Positions 20,052 through 31,140 of a stretch of DNA of 64,000 nucleotides are shown piece after piece. The translations under genes were made by a program, and so were the position numbers. The stretch is from Paraspadella gotoi (taxonomy: Eukaryota > Chaetognatha). The notes beneath the pieces were generated by a model. The model was not told the DNA's origin. It worked only from the letters and a program-made list of their open reading frames with translations, and did not search any database. Numbering within the stretch: position 1 is the first letter of the stretch; each line of letters begins with the position of its first letter. Location: assembly GCA_051294375.1 (NCBI GenBank), contig CM119270.1:19603741-19667740 (forward strand), read 5' to 3'.

Positions 20052-20243
20052 AGAGAGAGATTCGAGGTTTATTTCACTTGGAAGATTTTCTAAAGATTCA
20101 ACTCGAACGTTTGTTTTGGAAGGAAAAAAAAGTTGCATAAAAAAAAGGAAAAAATGAAAGAAAAAAAAAAAAAGAAAATGGCGCGCTAGGAGATAACAGA
20201 AATTTTCATTTGAAAGTTTAATGATGGGAAATCTCTCTCTCTT

Positions 20244-20301
<58 letters not shown>

Positions 20302-20340
20302 CCATCCTCTCTCTCTTCCTTCTCTATCTCTCTCTCTCTT
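19776..20340. repeat. AT-rich spacer with (GA)n and (CT)n tracts
   Basis: (GA)n at 19983-20058 and (CT)n at 20231-20339 are separated by AT-rich sequence with a 14-A run. No gene. Confidence 0.85.
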
Positions 20341-20912
20341 CAATAATTTTTATTCCTATGGATAATATTCTCAAATCAAGCGCTGATCCCCCAAAACCCA
20401 TCTGTATTATACGATTCAATTCATCGAAGTGAGAGTCAAACAAATGACAGCGCAAACTCCTTCTCCCTTAGTGGCCACGAAAAAAAGATGGCGTTATTCT
20501 CGCAGGAAAACGAGAGGCGGTCGATTCGCGGTCTCGATTTTATTGTCCGCACTTTTTCATTCTGTCGCTAAAAGTCGACCGCCATATTGTTTCCCTGCCA
20601 GAACCTCTGTCTGTCTGCTCTCTCTCTCATCTACTCTTTTTCATCGCTCTCCTCGTCCTTTTTACTCTGCTCTCTCACCTCGTCTCTCTCTCTCTTTTCT
20701 TACACCACCTCTCTCGTCTTCTCTCTCTCTCTCTCGTCTCTCTTTCTTTTCTCTTTCTCCTTCCTTTCTTTCTTAATTAATGTTAATTATATCTAATACA
20801 TTGATATTTTTTATTTTCATTGAAGAGATTTTTACAATATCAATTTTCTATCTTAGGTATTGATTATTTTCTCTCTTTCGTTGCTAGTGATATATAAGCT
20901 GATCGCAAGACC
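20341..20912. other. No confirmed gene; CT-rich second half
   Basis: About 20400-20600 is less repetitive and contains AAGATGGCG and CCGCCATATTG, YY1-like words in opposite directions. An ORF begins at ATG 20444 but runs into CT-derived Ser/Leu sequence. I do not call it. Confidence 0.5.
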
Positions 20913-20934
20913 TCGAACTCCAATAGGAGTTCGA
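20913..20934. other. Perfect 9-bp hairpin
   Basis: TCGAACTCC, loop AATA, GGAGTTCGA. Isolated in AT-rich DNA; function unknown. Confidence 0.6.
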
Positions 20935-21358
20935 ACACTCGTACTCAATAATAAAGAGCGATCGTTGGGTATTGGCACAGTAAATAATCTTCTTCATAAT
21001 TTTAGACATAAAAATTTTATGGTTTATTTATAATAATAACAATGATTCTATGTTCACTTTACTTTGGTAAAAGTAATTAACTCTATTAAAATTTTTTTTA
21101 ATTGCAATTTTCAGAAGTAAATTCATAAATTAACTCATACATTTGTTTTGTATAAATTAGGTTTTCCCCTCCAATTTAAAAAATATTCACATTGGAGAAA
21201 AGTTATTTTTTCAAATGACAATCATAAAATTTAATCCCGAATTCAAGAGTAAGGACTCGCGAAAGAGAGCGAAAGGAAGAGATGAGAGAAAGAGATGGTA
21301 AGAGATCCTCTTCCTTCACATAGAGGCGAGAACGCGAGCGAATAGGAGCCGGACTTAC
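20935..21358. other. AT-rich spacer, no gene
   Basis: AT-rich to about 21235, then sequence that would be intron if the candidate exon at 21359-21437 (minus) is real. Confidence 0.5.
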
Positions 21359-21437
21359 TCCGTCGCCGGAGGTAATCCGCGGCTGAATCGCGATGGGACC
21401 AGTCAGCGTCGAGAATAGTGAGGGAAAAGTCAACCAT
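21359..21437 (-). CDS. Candidate first coding exon, unknown protein
   Basis: On the minus strand an ATG at 21437 opens 26 codons of ordinary amino-acid composition (MVDFSLTILDADW, then SHRDSAADY) ending in Arg codons. They run straight into a perfect donor GTAAGT (21358-21353). The segment is GC-richer than its surroundings. Upstream on this strand is a GA-rich tract that could be 5' UTR. I recognise no family and cannot find the next exon, so this rests only on composition plus a splice donor. Confidence 0.25.
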
Positions 21438-21625
21438 ATGCCTCTCTTTTTCTCCTTCCCTTTCTTTCTCTCTCTTCTCCCCTCTCTCTCTCCTCTATTC
21501 TTTCTCTTTCTCTCTACTCTCTCTCCTCTCCCTTTTTTTTCTCCTTCCTTTACTTCTCTCTCCCTCTCTCTTTCTCTCTACTTTCTCTTTCTCTTTCTCT
21601 CTTCTTCTTTTTCTCTCCTTCCCTT

Positions 21626-21683
<58 letters not shown>

Positions 21684-21700
21684 TTTTTTCTCCTCCTTCT

Positions 21701-21741
<41 letters not shown>

Positions 21742-21930
21742 ATCTTTTTTTTTTCTTCTTTCCTCCTTTTTTTTTTTTTTCCCTTCCTCCCTTCCTTCTC
21801 TCTTCTCTCTTTCTCCCTTCTCTCCGTTCTCTCTCCGTCCCTCTCTCTCTTCTCTCTTCCTCTCTTCTTCTGTTTCGTCTTTCTATATCCTTCTCTCTCC
21901 CTCTCCCTCTCTTTTCTCCCCCCACCCAAG
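21438..21930. repeat. Long pyrimidine tract, mostly (CT)n
   Basis: About 490 bases of nearly pure C and T with several perfect (CT)n blocks, including 21631-21690 and 21705-21738. Open on both strands in several frames because stops need purines; none is a gene. Confidence 0.95.
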
Positions 21931-22257
21931 TATTCAGATTATCTTGTTTTTCTTTTGCTCATTTGTATCAGGTATTGATTTTATTCACCAGAGGGAGACA
22001 AAGATTGGATTTCGATATTTTCGGTTCAAAGATTATTCAAGAAAAGAAACGACGCTTAGGAGCGAAAAAAGAAAAAAAATCACGAAAATAAACTGCACAA
22101 GGATTTTTTACGTTTTTTTTTCATTAATTTTTTGTTTTCTCTATTTTACATCTTTTTTCAAACTTAAATAAATGACAGAAACGTTCTTACGCTATGTTTT
22201 ATATTTACTAACATTAATGCTCTAAAATACGATTATTTTGGTAAGATAAGGTAATAA
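21931..22257. other. AT-rich spacer, no gene
   Basis: Ordinary AT-rich DNA between two repeat tracts. Confidence 0.6.
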
Positions 22258-22292
22258 ACAGAAAGAGAAAGAAAGAAAGAAATAAAGAAATA

Positions 22293-22359
<67 letters not shown>

Positions 22360-22371
22360 GAAGGAAGGAAA
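22258..22371. repeat. (GAAA)n microsatellite
   Basis: About 110 bases of GAAA with few interruptions, turning to GGAA at the end. Confidence 0.95.
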
Positions 22372-22664
22372 AAGTTATTACATCCCCATCCACACAACAG
22401 TAGTATCGACGATCGTTTTTTTTTTCTCTCACAATTCTCTCCATCAAAAAAAAATTGTTCACGACTTCACAGAAATCGTCTCACGTTCGAGCGATTGTGA
22501 TTCGCGTCAATCATTTCACTTTCACATTCCCGTCGTCCCTTGAATTTTCTCATCGGTTCCCACCCGGTGGGAGAAATATAAAATATAGAATTAATGTTGT
22601 AAACATGATTACAAACAATGTCGTATCTAAACCTTAATTACCATTTTCATTGATACTTTGACAA
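22372..22664. other. Spacer, no gene
   Basis: Mixed AT-rich sequence with no repeat structure or coding evidence. Confidence 0.5.
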
Positions 22665-22960
22665 GTGACGTTTCCCCTTCATCAATTTTACGAAGGGAAA
22701 AATCTCCTTACATCCATTAGGAAAATGGATTTGCCCCTAATCCATTTGACAAAGGGACATTTCCCAGTTCCCACCGCATTTCTATTAGATAGAGGGACAT
22801 TTCAATCTCGTATCCATTTGACAAAGGGACATTTCTCCCCCATCTCTTTGTCAAAGGGACATTTTTTCCCACATCCATTTGTCAAAGAAACATTTTCCCT
22901 ACATCCATTTGACAAAGGGACATTTTTCCCAAACATCCATTTGATAAAGGGACGCTGTCG
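22665..22960. repeat. Minisatellite with CATTTGACAAAGGGACA core
   Basis: The core recurs about eight times at roughly 35-40-bp spacing with substitutions and small indels. The whole array is open in one plus frame (IHLTKGHFP-like repeats) and in one minus frame. That follows from the repeat length and is not enough for a gene call. Confidence 0.85.
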
Positions 22961-23038
22961 TCCAGATTCTTCCATCGTCGTTGATCCAGAAAGACGTCGC
23001 CGTCGTTCCACGTTATTTCCCGAGCGGCGTCGGATTGC

Positions 23039-23107
23039 GATGCCGCCATTGAGCGCCGGCCGACGCCGCCATTGAACGTCGGCCGATGCCGCTATTGAGC
23101 GCCGGGA
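23039..23107. repeat. 23-bp GC-rich tandem repeat, three units
   Basis: GATGCCGCCATTGAGCGCC-type units repeat three times with a period of 23. They sit directly after the preceding minisatellite in the same open frame. Confidence 0.8.
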
Positions 23108-23169
23108 TTCTGCGCACGTTCGTTATGAATGGCGCGACGCCGACCACCGATTTCCGGGCGGCGACAAAT

Positions 23170-23480
23170 CGATGCCGGGTAAAGGGGGTGGGGTGGGTAA
23201 GGGGTGGGTAAGGGGTGGATCGGGGGGTTTGGGGGGTGGGGGTTGGACAAGAGGAATTTGTGGCGCATGAGGTGGATAGGGTTAAGTGAAGTGGACTGGT
23301 TGTGACTGGAGTAATCGAAATAGGAGGTGAGTGAGTCTCTCAAGGAGAGGGTGAGTTAGATTGGTTGAGGAGTGAAGGGGTAAGTACTGGAAGACCCTTA
23401 CGCCGTTAGAAAAGCCAGGAGGTGGGTGAAAGGAGCGAGAGGGTGGGTGAGTGAAAAGGAGAGGGCGGCGAAAAAAAAAG
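23170..23480 (+). repeat. G-rich minisatellite-like tract with G-quadruplex potential
   Basis: GGGGTGGGTAAGGGGTGGG-type runs around 23178-23245 give at least four close G-runs of three or more. The remainder has GAGTGAGGG-like words. Confidence 0.7.
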
Positions 23481-24020
23481 GAGAAATAGGAAAACACACA
23501 ATTTTGGAAGATGTTTATTGGTCGCGAAGAGAAAAAGGTTTTTTTGGGAGGAAAAAAGAATGATTTCTTGTTTAGTTATTTGATGTTTATGACGATGTTG
23601 TTGTTTCTGGGATTTATTGTGTGGTAACTGGTAAGTATGAAAAAGGCTGTGGATATGGAAAGTTGTAGGGTAGGGGAGGGTGAGGGAATGAAAACAAGGA
23701 TGAAAAAAAGAAAATTTATTTGGGAGTGGTAGATCTTAGAAGTGGCACATTTAAAGGATAAGGAAAAGAAACGAAGTCACGTTGTTAAAACTGAAAAAGA
23801 AGAGGAAAATATAAATGGCGATAATGGCAGAAATGATTTTTTATTATTATTATTTTATTTTCATTAAAAAAATATCTGAGTTGAATTTGTGAAACCGAAA
23901 TTTCGGTCAGCGATTTTTGTTTTTTTTTTTTTTTTTTTGCGAAAAACAAGTGAACAGTTACTTTTCGCCTCAGGAGAGATTCTTTCTGAATCGAGAAAAT
24001 ATGAAGATTGATAGAGGGAG
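23481..24020. other. Spacer, no gene
   Basis: AT- and purine-rich DNA with a 19-T run near 23920-23938. Confidence 0.5.
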
Positions 24021-24343
<323 letters not shown>

Positions 24344-24436
24344 TTGCTTCTTTCACCTCAATCAGCCTTCGTTCGCCCTTCCCTATTTCTCTTTTCCTCC
24401 TACGAGTGACATCAAGTTGACGCGTAAAACAAAAAC

Positions 24437-24730
24437 AAAGATGGCGCGAACCATTTCTCGGAAATGCTCTCTTTTTTCTCGGAAATGCTCTTTTTCTCTT
24501 TTGCTTAAGTTCCGAGGAACTCAACTTGGTTTTCTTCTTCGAACCGCGGGTGGTGGGAGAGGATTGAAGGTGGGCGTGGCAACGACGACGACAAGACGCC
24601 CCGCCCTCTGACGTCAGAGCGGCCTGGTTTTGTCGGGAGCGATTCAGTCATCGGGTCGAGGCGTCCCATTCAACGCCGCGTCTCGCTTTGTCCAGGGACT
24701 CGGCGTCGTCTCCCGTTCCGTGAAAATAGT
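24437..24730 (+). promoter_or_regulatory. Promoter-like GC-rich cluster (CRE palindrome, duplicated GAS-like sites)
   Basis: AAAGATGGCG (24437, YY1-like) is followed by two copies of TTTCTCGGAAATGCTCT 21 bases apart (24454 and 24475), each containing TTCTCGGAA, a TTC-N3-GAA STAT-type site. Then come GGGCGTGGCAACG (near 24574) and the 14-bp perfect palindrome CTCTGACGTCAGAG (24606-24619), a full CRE. The clustering and raised GC content suggest a promoter. No transcript evidence can be seen. Confidence 0.3.
24441..24611 (+). CDS. Candidate 56-codon small ORF, presequence-like
   Basis: The ATG has a strong context (A at -3, G at +4). The product begins MARTISRKCSLFSRKC and has many Arg, Ser and Leu but no acidic residue, as in mitochondrial presequences. 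The repeated SRKCS words come from the 21-bp DNA duplication. The stop falls inside the CRE palindrome. It could be a short exon, an upstream ORF or chance; no family is recognised. Confidence 0.15.
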   Translation: MARTISRKCSLFSRKCSFSLLLKFRGTQLGFLLRTAGGGRGLKVGVATTTTRRPAL

Positions 24731-24757
24731 CGTTAAGAGGGAGAAGTTTAATACCTG

Positions 24758-24850
24758 CGTCGTTTTCGTCGTTTTCGTCGTTATCGTCGTCGTCGTCGTC
24801 GTCGTCGTCTTCTCGGCTGTCATCGACGTCTTCATTGTTGTCGTTGTTAT
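24758..24850. repeat. (GTC)n-type triplet tract
   Basis: GTCGTTTTCGTCG passes into about eight clean CGT triplets and then into TTGTTGTCG. Low-complexity Val-rich ORFs result. Confidence 0.8.
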
Positions 24851-25560
24851 CCTATTTTCTATTGACGCGTCCCGGATGCGAAATTCTCACGAGAAAATTG
24901 GAAATACAAAAAGACTTTTTTTAAAGTTTACATGGACTTTTTTTAAAGTTATTTTTATTTAATAAGGAATAAAAAAAAACGTAGTAAAACAACAATTCAA
25001 ATTTCCCAATGTTCAATTAAACAGTATTCCGTTTAAATTATTTTTTTTTAAATTTTATTTTCTATCTCTCCGCCTTTTTAGTTTCAAAACAATTTCCAAA
25101 AAAAAATAAAAAAATAAATAAATAAAATGAATTTCAATCAAGAATCTGTCGATGCCTTTTTTTTTTTTTTGAACAACCACGCGGGAAAAAAAAAGTAATT
25201 TAATTAATTTAATTTATTTATTTACTCATTTATTTAATTAAACATTTATCCTCGAAAGAGAGAAAAAGTGGGGACAGCCCGAGTTTTCTCTCCCCCTCTC
25301 CTTCCCGCTCTTCGTCTTTTGCGACATCTGGCGTGTTTACGTCGTTGAGGAAATTTCCTTCTTGTTTATATGTCATACGACGTCGACGGGGAAAAGGGGC
25401 GGGGAATGAGGATAGGGATTGGATGGGGATCGAGTGGGGATTGCGTGGGGATTGCATCGGGAAAGTCGTGGAATGTGTAGGTCGCGAGTGAGAACAGCAC
25501 CTACCGGTTGGTTTAACGATTACAAAGTATCAAGCCGAGTGAGAAAGGAGCAAGAAATTG
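24851..25560. other. AT-rich spacer, no gene
   Basis: Homopolymer-rich AT sequence to about 25250, then mixed sequence with GGGGATTG-type words near 25405-25460. Confidence 0.6.
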
Positions 25561-25562
25561 TG

Positions 25563-25622
25563 AGTAAATTTGTAAATTTGTAAATTTGTAAATTTGTAAA
25601 ATTGTAAATTTGTAAATTTGTT
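25563..25622. repeat. 9-bp tandem repeat (TGTAAATTT)
   Basis: About seven consecutive units, one with an extra A in place of T. Confidence 0.9.
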
Positions 25623-25885
25623 TACAAGGATATTCAACATTAATATTATTACTATTATTGCGATTCCACTTAAATTACAACATCAAGTCACAGTCGGATC
25701 TTAATATAAATTTCCGCGTATCCTCTGACGACAGCGCCGCCGCTGCCGCTGCTGCTGCCGCCGCTGCTGCCGACGCCGTCGAGGGTTCTACCCTAAAAAT
25801 AAAAACCGGTTTCCGCTTCTGACTAATTTATGCCGTTTCCATCGAAGAGAAACGCCACTCCTACCGCCAACAATGCCTGGAAATG

Positions 25886-25956
<71 letters not shown>

Positions 25957-26443
25957 GTATAGGCAGTAGTCTCTCCGGGCCATAAGTGGATGGGAACAGA
26001 AGTCCATTGGGAGAAAGGAAGGTGACTGAAAATGGTAAAGGATGACAGTTCACTGAAATACTGGATTCACAGAAACTCACAGCTTCTTTCTTCTTCATTT
26101 TGGTTTTTTCATCGTCGCTTTTTCTGTGAAGAGAATGAAATCACGTGGAAACAGATGTGAATAGAATGAGCTCAACAGATTTTCTGCTAAGACTCAACAG
26201 TATAGAGTTAACAAAGAGAAAAAAGAAAGAAAAGAAAGGAAAAGATAACAAGTCTTTCGCAAGGTTTCCTTTCTTTCTTACTTATATTATTTCTCTTTAC
26301 ATTCTCTCTTATGGTGGCTTTTGAGAAATGAGTAGATGTGAAAAAAAATCCTTGCAGAAAATTGTGTAAGAAGAGAAGTTCACTGCCGTCCTCGATTCAC
26401 AGGAACTCGTCAATTTTCACATTTTCTCTCCGCCCCCCCCTGC
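25623..26443. repeat. GCN-rich patch and (CT)n tract; no gene
   Basis: GCCGCTGCTGCCG triplets at about 25733-25778 and a perfect (CT)n at 25888-25952. The rest is unique sequence without coding evidence. Confidence 0.75.
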
Positions 26444-26444
26444 T

Positions 26445-26508
<64 letters not shown>

Positions 26509-26543
26509 TCTCTCTCTTCTCTTTCTCTCTCTCTCTCTCTCTG
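26444..26543. repeat. (CT)n microsatellite
   Basis: About 100 bases of CT with two short interruptions. Confidence 0.95.
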
Positions 26544-26964
26544 ATGGGTGATAAGCAAGAAGCGTCGTTCGACGAGCGGTGATGATAATGGGAATTAGTT
26601 CACGACAACGAAGTGAATCGCGAAGGGGAAACTCCTCTTTTGTGAGAGGGAGAGTGAGACAAGTGAGGAAAGGGTGATTGGTGAGGCAAAGAGGGGGGGA
26701 AGGGTGGATAATGGAGAGTCAGTGATGATTCAATGAAATATGCATTTGATAATAAAATGAGGAATTGGGGGAATTTGGAGAGAAAAAGTTAGGAACTATT
26801 TTCTTAAAGCGCCTGATTTCTGTTCCTCAATTTCCTGACTTAATTTTAAAATTTTTAACGTTATTAATAGGTAATCCTAATCTTATATTAAATATTTGAC
26901 AATTGATATAATTCTTAACCTTATCTTCAACCACCAAACCCTATTTCCTAACCTCATTTCTTAA
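26544..26964. other. Spacer, no gene
   Basis: Purine-rich then AT-rich. From about 26870 the sequence has CCTAAT and CCTTAAC words leading into the next array. Confidence 0.5.
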
Positions 26965-27160
26965 CTGATTACTTAATCTTTATTTCTAACCTATTCCTTA
27001 ATTCTTTATTCCTTAATATTTATTTCTAACCTATTTCTTAATTCTATATTCTTTAATCTTTATTTCTAACCTATTCCTTAATTCTTTATTCCTTAATTTT
27101 TATTTCAAACTTATTCCTTAATTCTTTATTCCTTAATCTTTATTCCTTAACCCTTAACCT
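26965..27160. repeat. 40-bp minisatellite, about four units
   Basis: TATTTCTAACCTATTCC starts at 26981, 27021, 27061 and 27101 (variant), an exact period of 40. Each unit is itself made of ATTCCTTAAT words. Confidence 0.9.
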
Positions 27161-27459
27161 AATTTTCAAACCTTCAAACCAGTACCCAATTTTGAAATTA
27201 ATCCGGAATGGGACAAAGTTAAAGTTAAAGTCAAAATATTTTTGGTCGTGATATCGTCGTCCTCGTTGTCTTTGTCGTCGTCGTCGTCATCGTCGTCAAC
27301 GCCGTCGTCGTCGTCGTCGTCGTCGATAACATCATCTGGGTTTTAATTTTACGCCGCCTGAAAAAAAAAAGTCACCTGAAAGCGGATTTGACCGAATGGA
27401 ATTGAAAAGAATCAGAAAGGTGATTGAGGTTTGATCACCCACCGGTAGAACAGGATCAA

Positions 27460-27542
<83 letters not shown>

Positions 27543-27853
27543 CTCCGAGGACGGGGACGGAAGATCTCATGTGGCGACGACCGAAATTCGTACGAAGAGA
27601 AGGACCGATGGACAGATGGACTTACAGAAAGAAACAATTGCCGTGAAATTTAAATAAGAATAGCTATTATCAATGTAAAACGGATAGACTGACAGAGAAA
27701 AAAAAATAAGCAGAACCAAAAAAAATAAACGGACAGACGGAAGGCAGACAGACGGACAGACAGACGGACGGCCAATCAGTAGAGGAAGAACAACTTGAGA
27801 CTGGTTGCGAAGAAGTCTCATTTTTGTATAAATGCAGTGCATATTATGCACAC
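27161..27853. repeat. (GTC)n and (CT)n tracts in spacer
   Basis: CGTCGTCGTC at about 27250-27330 and (CT)n at 27461-27540, then unique sequence. GACAGACGGA words recur at 27733-27770. No gene. Confidence 0.8.
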
Positions 27854-27900
27854 AAGAAATTTATTGCGGCGCCACATCCTGAAAGTGCCAGTTCTTGTTT
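27837..27900 (+). repeat. GCGGCGC-core dispersed element, copy 1 (diverged)
   Basis: TTATTGCGGCGCCACAT followed by AGTTCTTGTTT matches the copies at 30133, 41528 and 45222. It is preceded by TATAAATGCA and a palindrome GTGCATA-T-TATGCAC (27837-27851). A related ATGCAGTGCAT occurs upstream of the 41.5-kb copy. Confidence 0.55.
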
Positions 27901-28154
27901 AACGATTTGAGATTGGACCGGGTAAAACAAACGGACATACTGATAACAAACCGACTACACGTGGCCTTTATATCTAAGCCGGCGAGAAGCGTGAATCAGT
28001 GTGAAGTGGTGTGAGGTTGTGTGAGGTGATGAGAATCGGTGTGAGTCTGCTAACGATGTGATTAAAGGCTCTTGGAGGGGATTGAATGTTGAACCCCGCG
28101 GACGCCAGAGATGTTGAGGTTAGAGTAAGAGAGAGAGATGGGAGAGAGAGAGGG

Positions 28155-28190
<36 letters not shown>

Positions 28191-28288
28191 CAAAGCGCTG
28201 AATTCGGCAGAAAAAAAGAGCCATCGTTGAAGAGAAGCAGACAAATTTGACAAGAGGGGAATTGAAACAATGGTGATGACAGCTGATA

Positions 28289-28375
<87 letters not shown>

Positions 28376-28440
28376 CAAGCAAAATAAAGAAAGAAAAGAG
28401 AGGAAAGAGAGAAGTCAACACAAGACACATTTAGGGGTTT
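27901..28440. repeat. (GA)n and (GAAA)n tracts
   Basis: (GA)n at about 28125-28192 and clean (GAAA)n at 28289-28376. Sequence before 28125 has GTGTGAGG-type words. Confidence 0.9.
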
Positions 28441-29010
28441 ACGTTGAGCACCTGATGCGGCAGCTGTGGCACTCGAAATTCTTCTATTGTGGCAGCAGCA
28501 GCGTAGCTCTTTCGGCAGCGGCCGCCGCTGCCGTAGCAGCAGTCGCCCGTTCGGCAGCAGATTTCCTTTTCCATTATCCTTCGCTTTTCTTTTCGCGTCC
28601 ATCAAAAATTCTCGGCGGAGATTCGAGATAAAAATGAAGGAGGACAAGAAAAGAAATTAGAAGGAAAGGAAGGAAGAAATAGAGAAAAGAAAAAAAAATT
28701 AAGAAATGAGAGAAGAAAAGAAATTATAAGGAGCAAAAGAAGGAAGAAATGGAGGAAAGAAAAGAAATTAGGAAAAGAGAGGAGAAGAAAAGAAATTAGG
28801 AAAATAGAGGAGAAGATGATGACAAAAATTGAAATAGAGGAAATGAAAAGAAATTCTGACGAATAGATACGTAACTAAATAAAGATAATTAAAAAAAAGT
28901 AATTAGTTTGAGAGAAGGAAAAAATACTTGGAAAATTGAAGAAAAGAAATAAATTCATATGAAATCTAAGGAAAAGAAATAGAAAAAGACAATTGTATTC
29001 CATTGAAATG
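28441..29010. other. GCN-rich island then purine-rich spacer, no gene called
   Basis: About 28450-28560 is rich in GGCAGCAGC/GCCGCTGCC, giving Ala-, Ser- or Gln-rich frames on both strands. A minus frame reading MDAKRKAKDNGKG lies just right of it. No domain is visible. From 28650 the DNA is AGGAAAAG-type low complexity. Confidence 0.4.
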
Positions 29011-29504
<494 letters not shown>

Positions 29505-29645
29505 TTTGTTTTTTCCCATCTTCGCTCAGTTTTATTTCTTTCCCTACCCTTTTTTCCAAGAAAGGTCGGGTCTTCCTGCGGCGAAAAGGTCCTTTTTTTT
29601 CTGCCATCTCCTCTCGCATTGTTTTCCCCGCAGTTGATTTATGAC

Positions 29646-29690
29646 GTTTTTTAAGTTGCGCCGCGAGTACTCGCGGACCAACTCAATAAT
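29646..29690. other. 16-bp perfect palindrome inside a longer imperfect one
   Basis: CCGCGAGTACTCGCGG (29661-29676) is a perfect palindrome. Outside two mismatched bases per side, AGTTG and CAACT also pair, giving about 30 bases of dyad symmetry. GATCGGTCGG repeats follow at about 29700. Confidence 0.8.
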
Positions 29691-30132
29691 TCATTTTTCG
29701 ATCGGTCGGTCGATCGATCGTTCAGTGTGTTTTTCAGTCTCTCTGTTCATCAATCTGACCTATTTAGGTTAAACTCGGGTAATACTTCATCAATTGAGTT
29801 TTTATTTAGTAATTATGTATTATGATTGTTAACTCACGTGATTACATTAAAAAGCAATCACATAACTCAAAATATAATGTGGCATAAACTGGCTGCTATA
29901 TTGTTAATTTTTCTGTTAGCGCTTAATTTCGTTTTTAAAAAAAATCATAGGAATTATTTTTTTTTTTATTCATTGTGATTGAGGTTAGAATCAAGGGAAA
30001 GAAAATTGTTTTAACAATAATTTTTTTTTTTTTAAACAGGTTTTGACTATGTTTATAGCCTGATAAAATATAAAAGATATATAAAGATCGAATTCTTACA
30101 TAAAGCGTATCACGCTAGTTACGTAATCACAG
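29691..30132. other. AT-rich spacer, no gene
   Basis: Short (TCGG/TCGA)n at 29701-29722, then AT-rich DNA with long A and T runs. Confidence 0.6.
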
Positions 30133-30196
30133 GTGAAAGAAAGTCACTGCGGCGCAACACATTGGAAGAACCCTTCTTGTTTTTTCTATTTTTCAG
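30133..30196 (+). repeat. GCGGCGCAAC-core dispersed element, copy 2
   Basis: GTGAAAGAAAGTCACTGCGG, then CGCAACACATTGGAA and CTTCTTGTTTTTTC, ending in TATTTTTCAG, which looks like a 3' splice site. It shares its whole length with 41528-41589. Confidence 0.75.
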
Positions 30197-30641
30197 CTAA
30201 AGGGACTCCTGTTTTGTTTCGTCTTTTGTTTCCCTCATCTTCTCTTTTGTTTTTCATTCGTTTTTCATCGCTCATTTTCGCTTTTCCTTTCGTTTCCTTC
30301 AGACCCAAAAGTTGTATTGCTCCTTTCTTTGTTTCCTCGAATGGAGGACCGACTAGGAGGACGGCTTTCCCGGGCCTCAACTGTGTGGCGTTGTGACTTC
30401 ATGGCGTTTCCATGGCATTATCCGTGTGGTATAGTAGCAATTATCATTGTGGCATTGTGGCATACTTCAAACGCGCTCAGTCCGGAGTCATTTTAATTGA
30501 TGGTCGCTGTTACAATACCAACTTAAATAGAATAGAATCGACCTTTTATTTGTCATCGTTTTTAAATATTATTGTTAATACTTTTCTTGAACTTTACTTT
30601 TCATTCATTTTAGTTTTTCTGCCTTTTCTCTTTCCTATCTA
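30197..30641. other. Spacer, no gene
   Basis: T/C-rich to about 30310, then unique sequence. An ORF at 30133-30396 has no recognisable domain. Confidence 0.5.
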
Positions 30642-30738
30642 TGAAATTGGTACAACCAATATAAAAATTATCCATTCATTTAATAAATAAGCTATCTTGT
30701 CCCTGACTTTGGACAGGCTTTGGTGGTTTATGTTATTA
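30642..30738 (+). repeat. Inverted repeat, left arm (partner 32522-32625)
   Basis: GAAATTGGTACAACC through CTATCTTG, CCCTGACTTTGGACAGG and CTTTGGTGGTTTA matches the reverse complement of 32522-32625 with few differences. A weaker relative lies at about 10535-10580. Confidence 0.8.
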
Positions 30739-31140
30739 CTTTTTTTTCCTATTTTTTTCTCTTCTTTCCATCTTTTTAATTTTTTCCCCCTTTTCCTTTT
30801 ATTTTCTTTTCCTTTTCTCTGCTTTTCTTTTTTCCGCTTCCTCCCTTTTTTCTTTCCTTTCCTCTAATTTTCCACTTCCTCCCTTTTCCTCTTTCGTTCC
30901 TTTCTTTTCCTCTTCCTTCTCTTCTCCTCTTTCTCTCCTTTTCCTTTCTTTCTTTTCTCTTTTCCACTTCCTTCCATTTTCCTTATTTTCCTCTTCTTCC
31001 TTTCTTTTCCTCCCTTTTCTTTTCTTTCATTCCTTTCCTTCTCTTTTCATCTTTATCCTCTTTTCTTTTCCTCCTCTTTCCCTTTTCCTCCCTTTTCCTC
31101 CCTTTTCCTCTTCCTCCCTTTTTTCGAGGTCGCCTTCCTC
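30739..31140. repeat. TTTTCC-type pyrimidine tract
   Basis: About 400 bases of C/T-rich DNA with CCTTTTCCTC-type repeats. The minus frames are Lys/Glu/Arg strings, not genes. Confidence 0.9.

Noticed and set aside
21393-22091. A 232-codon Ser/Leu-rich open frame
   Set aside because: Derived from a pyrimidine tract that cannot contain stops in that frame; no normal composition.
22665-22960. Possible CRISPR-like array from regular spacing
   Set aside because: Whole units including 'spacers' are related to each other and the setting is eukaryotic; it is a minisatellite.
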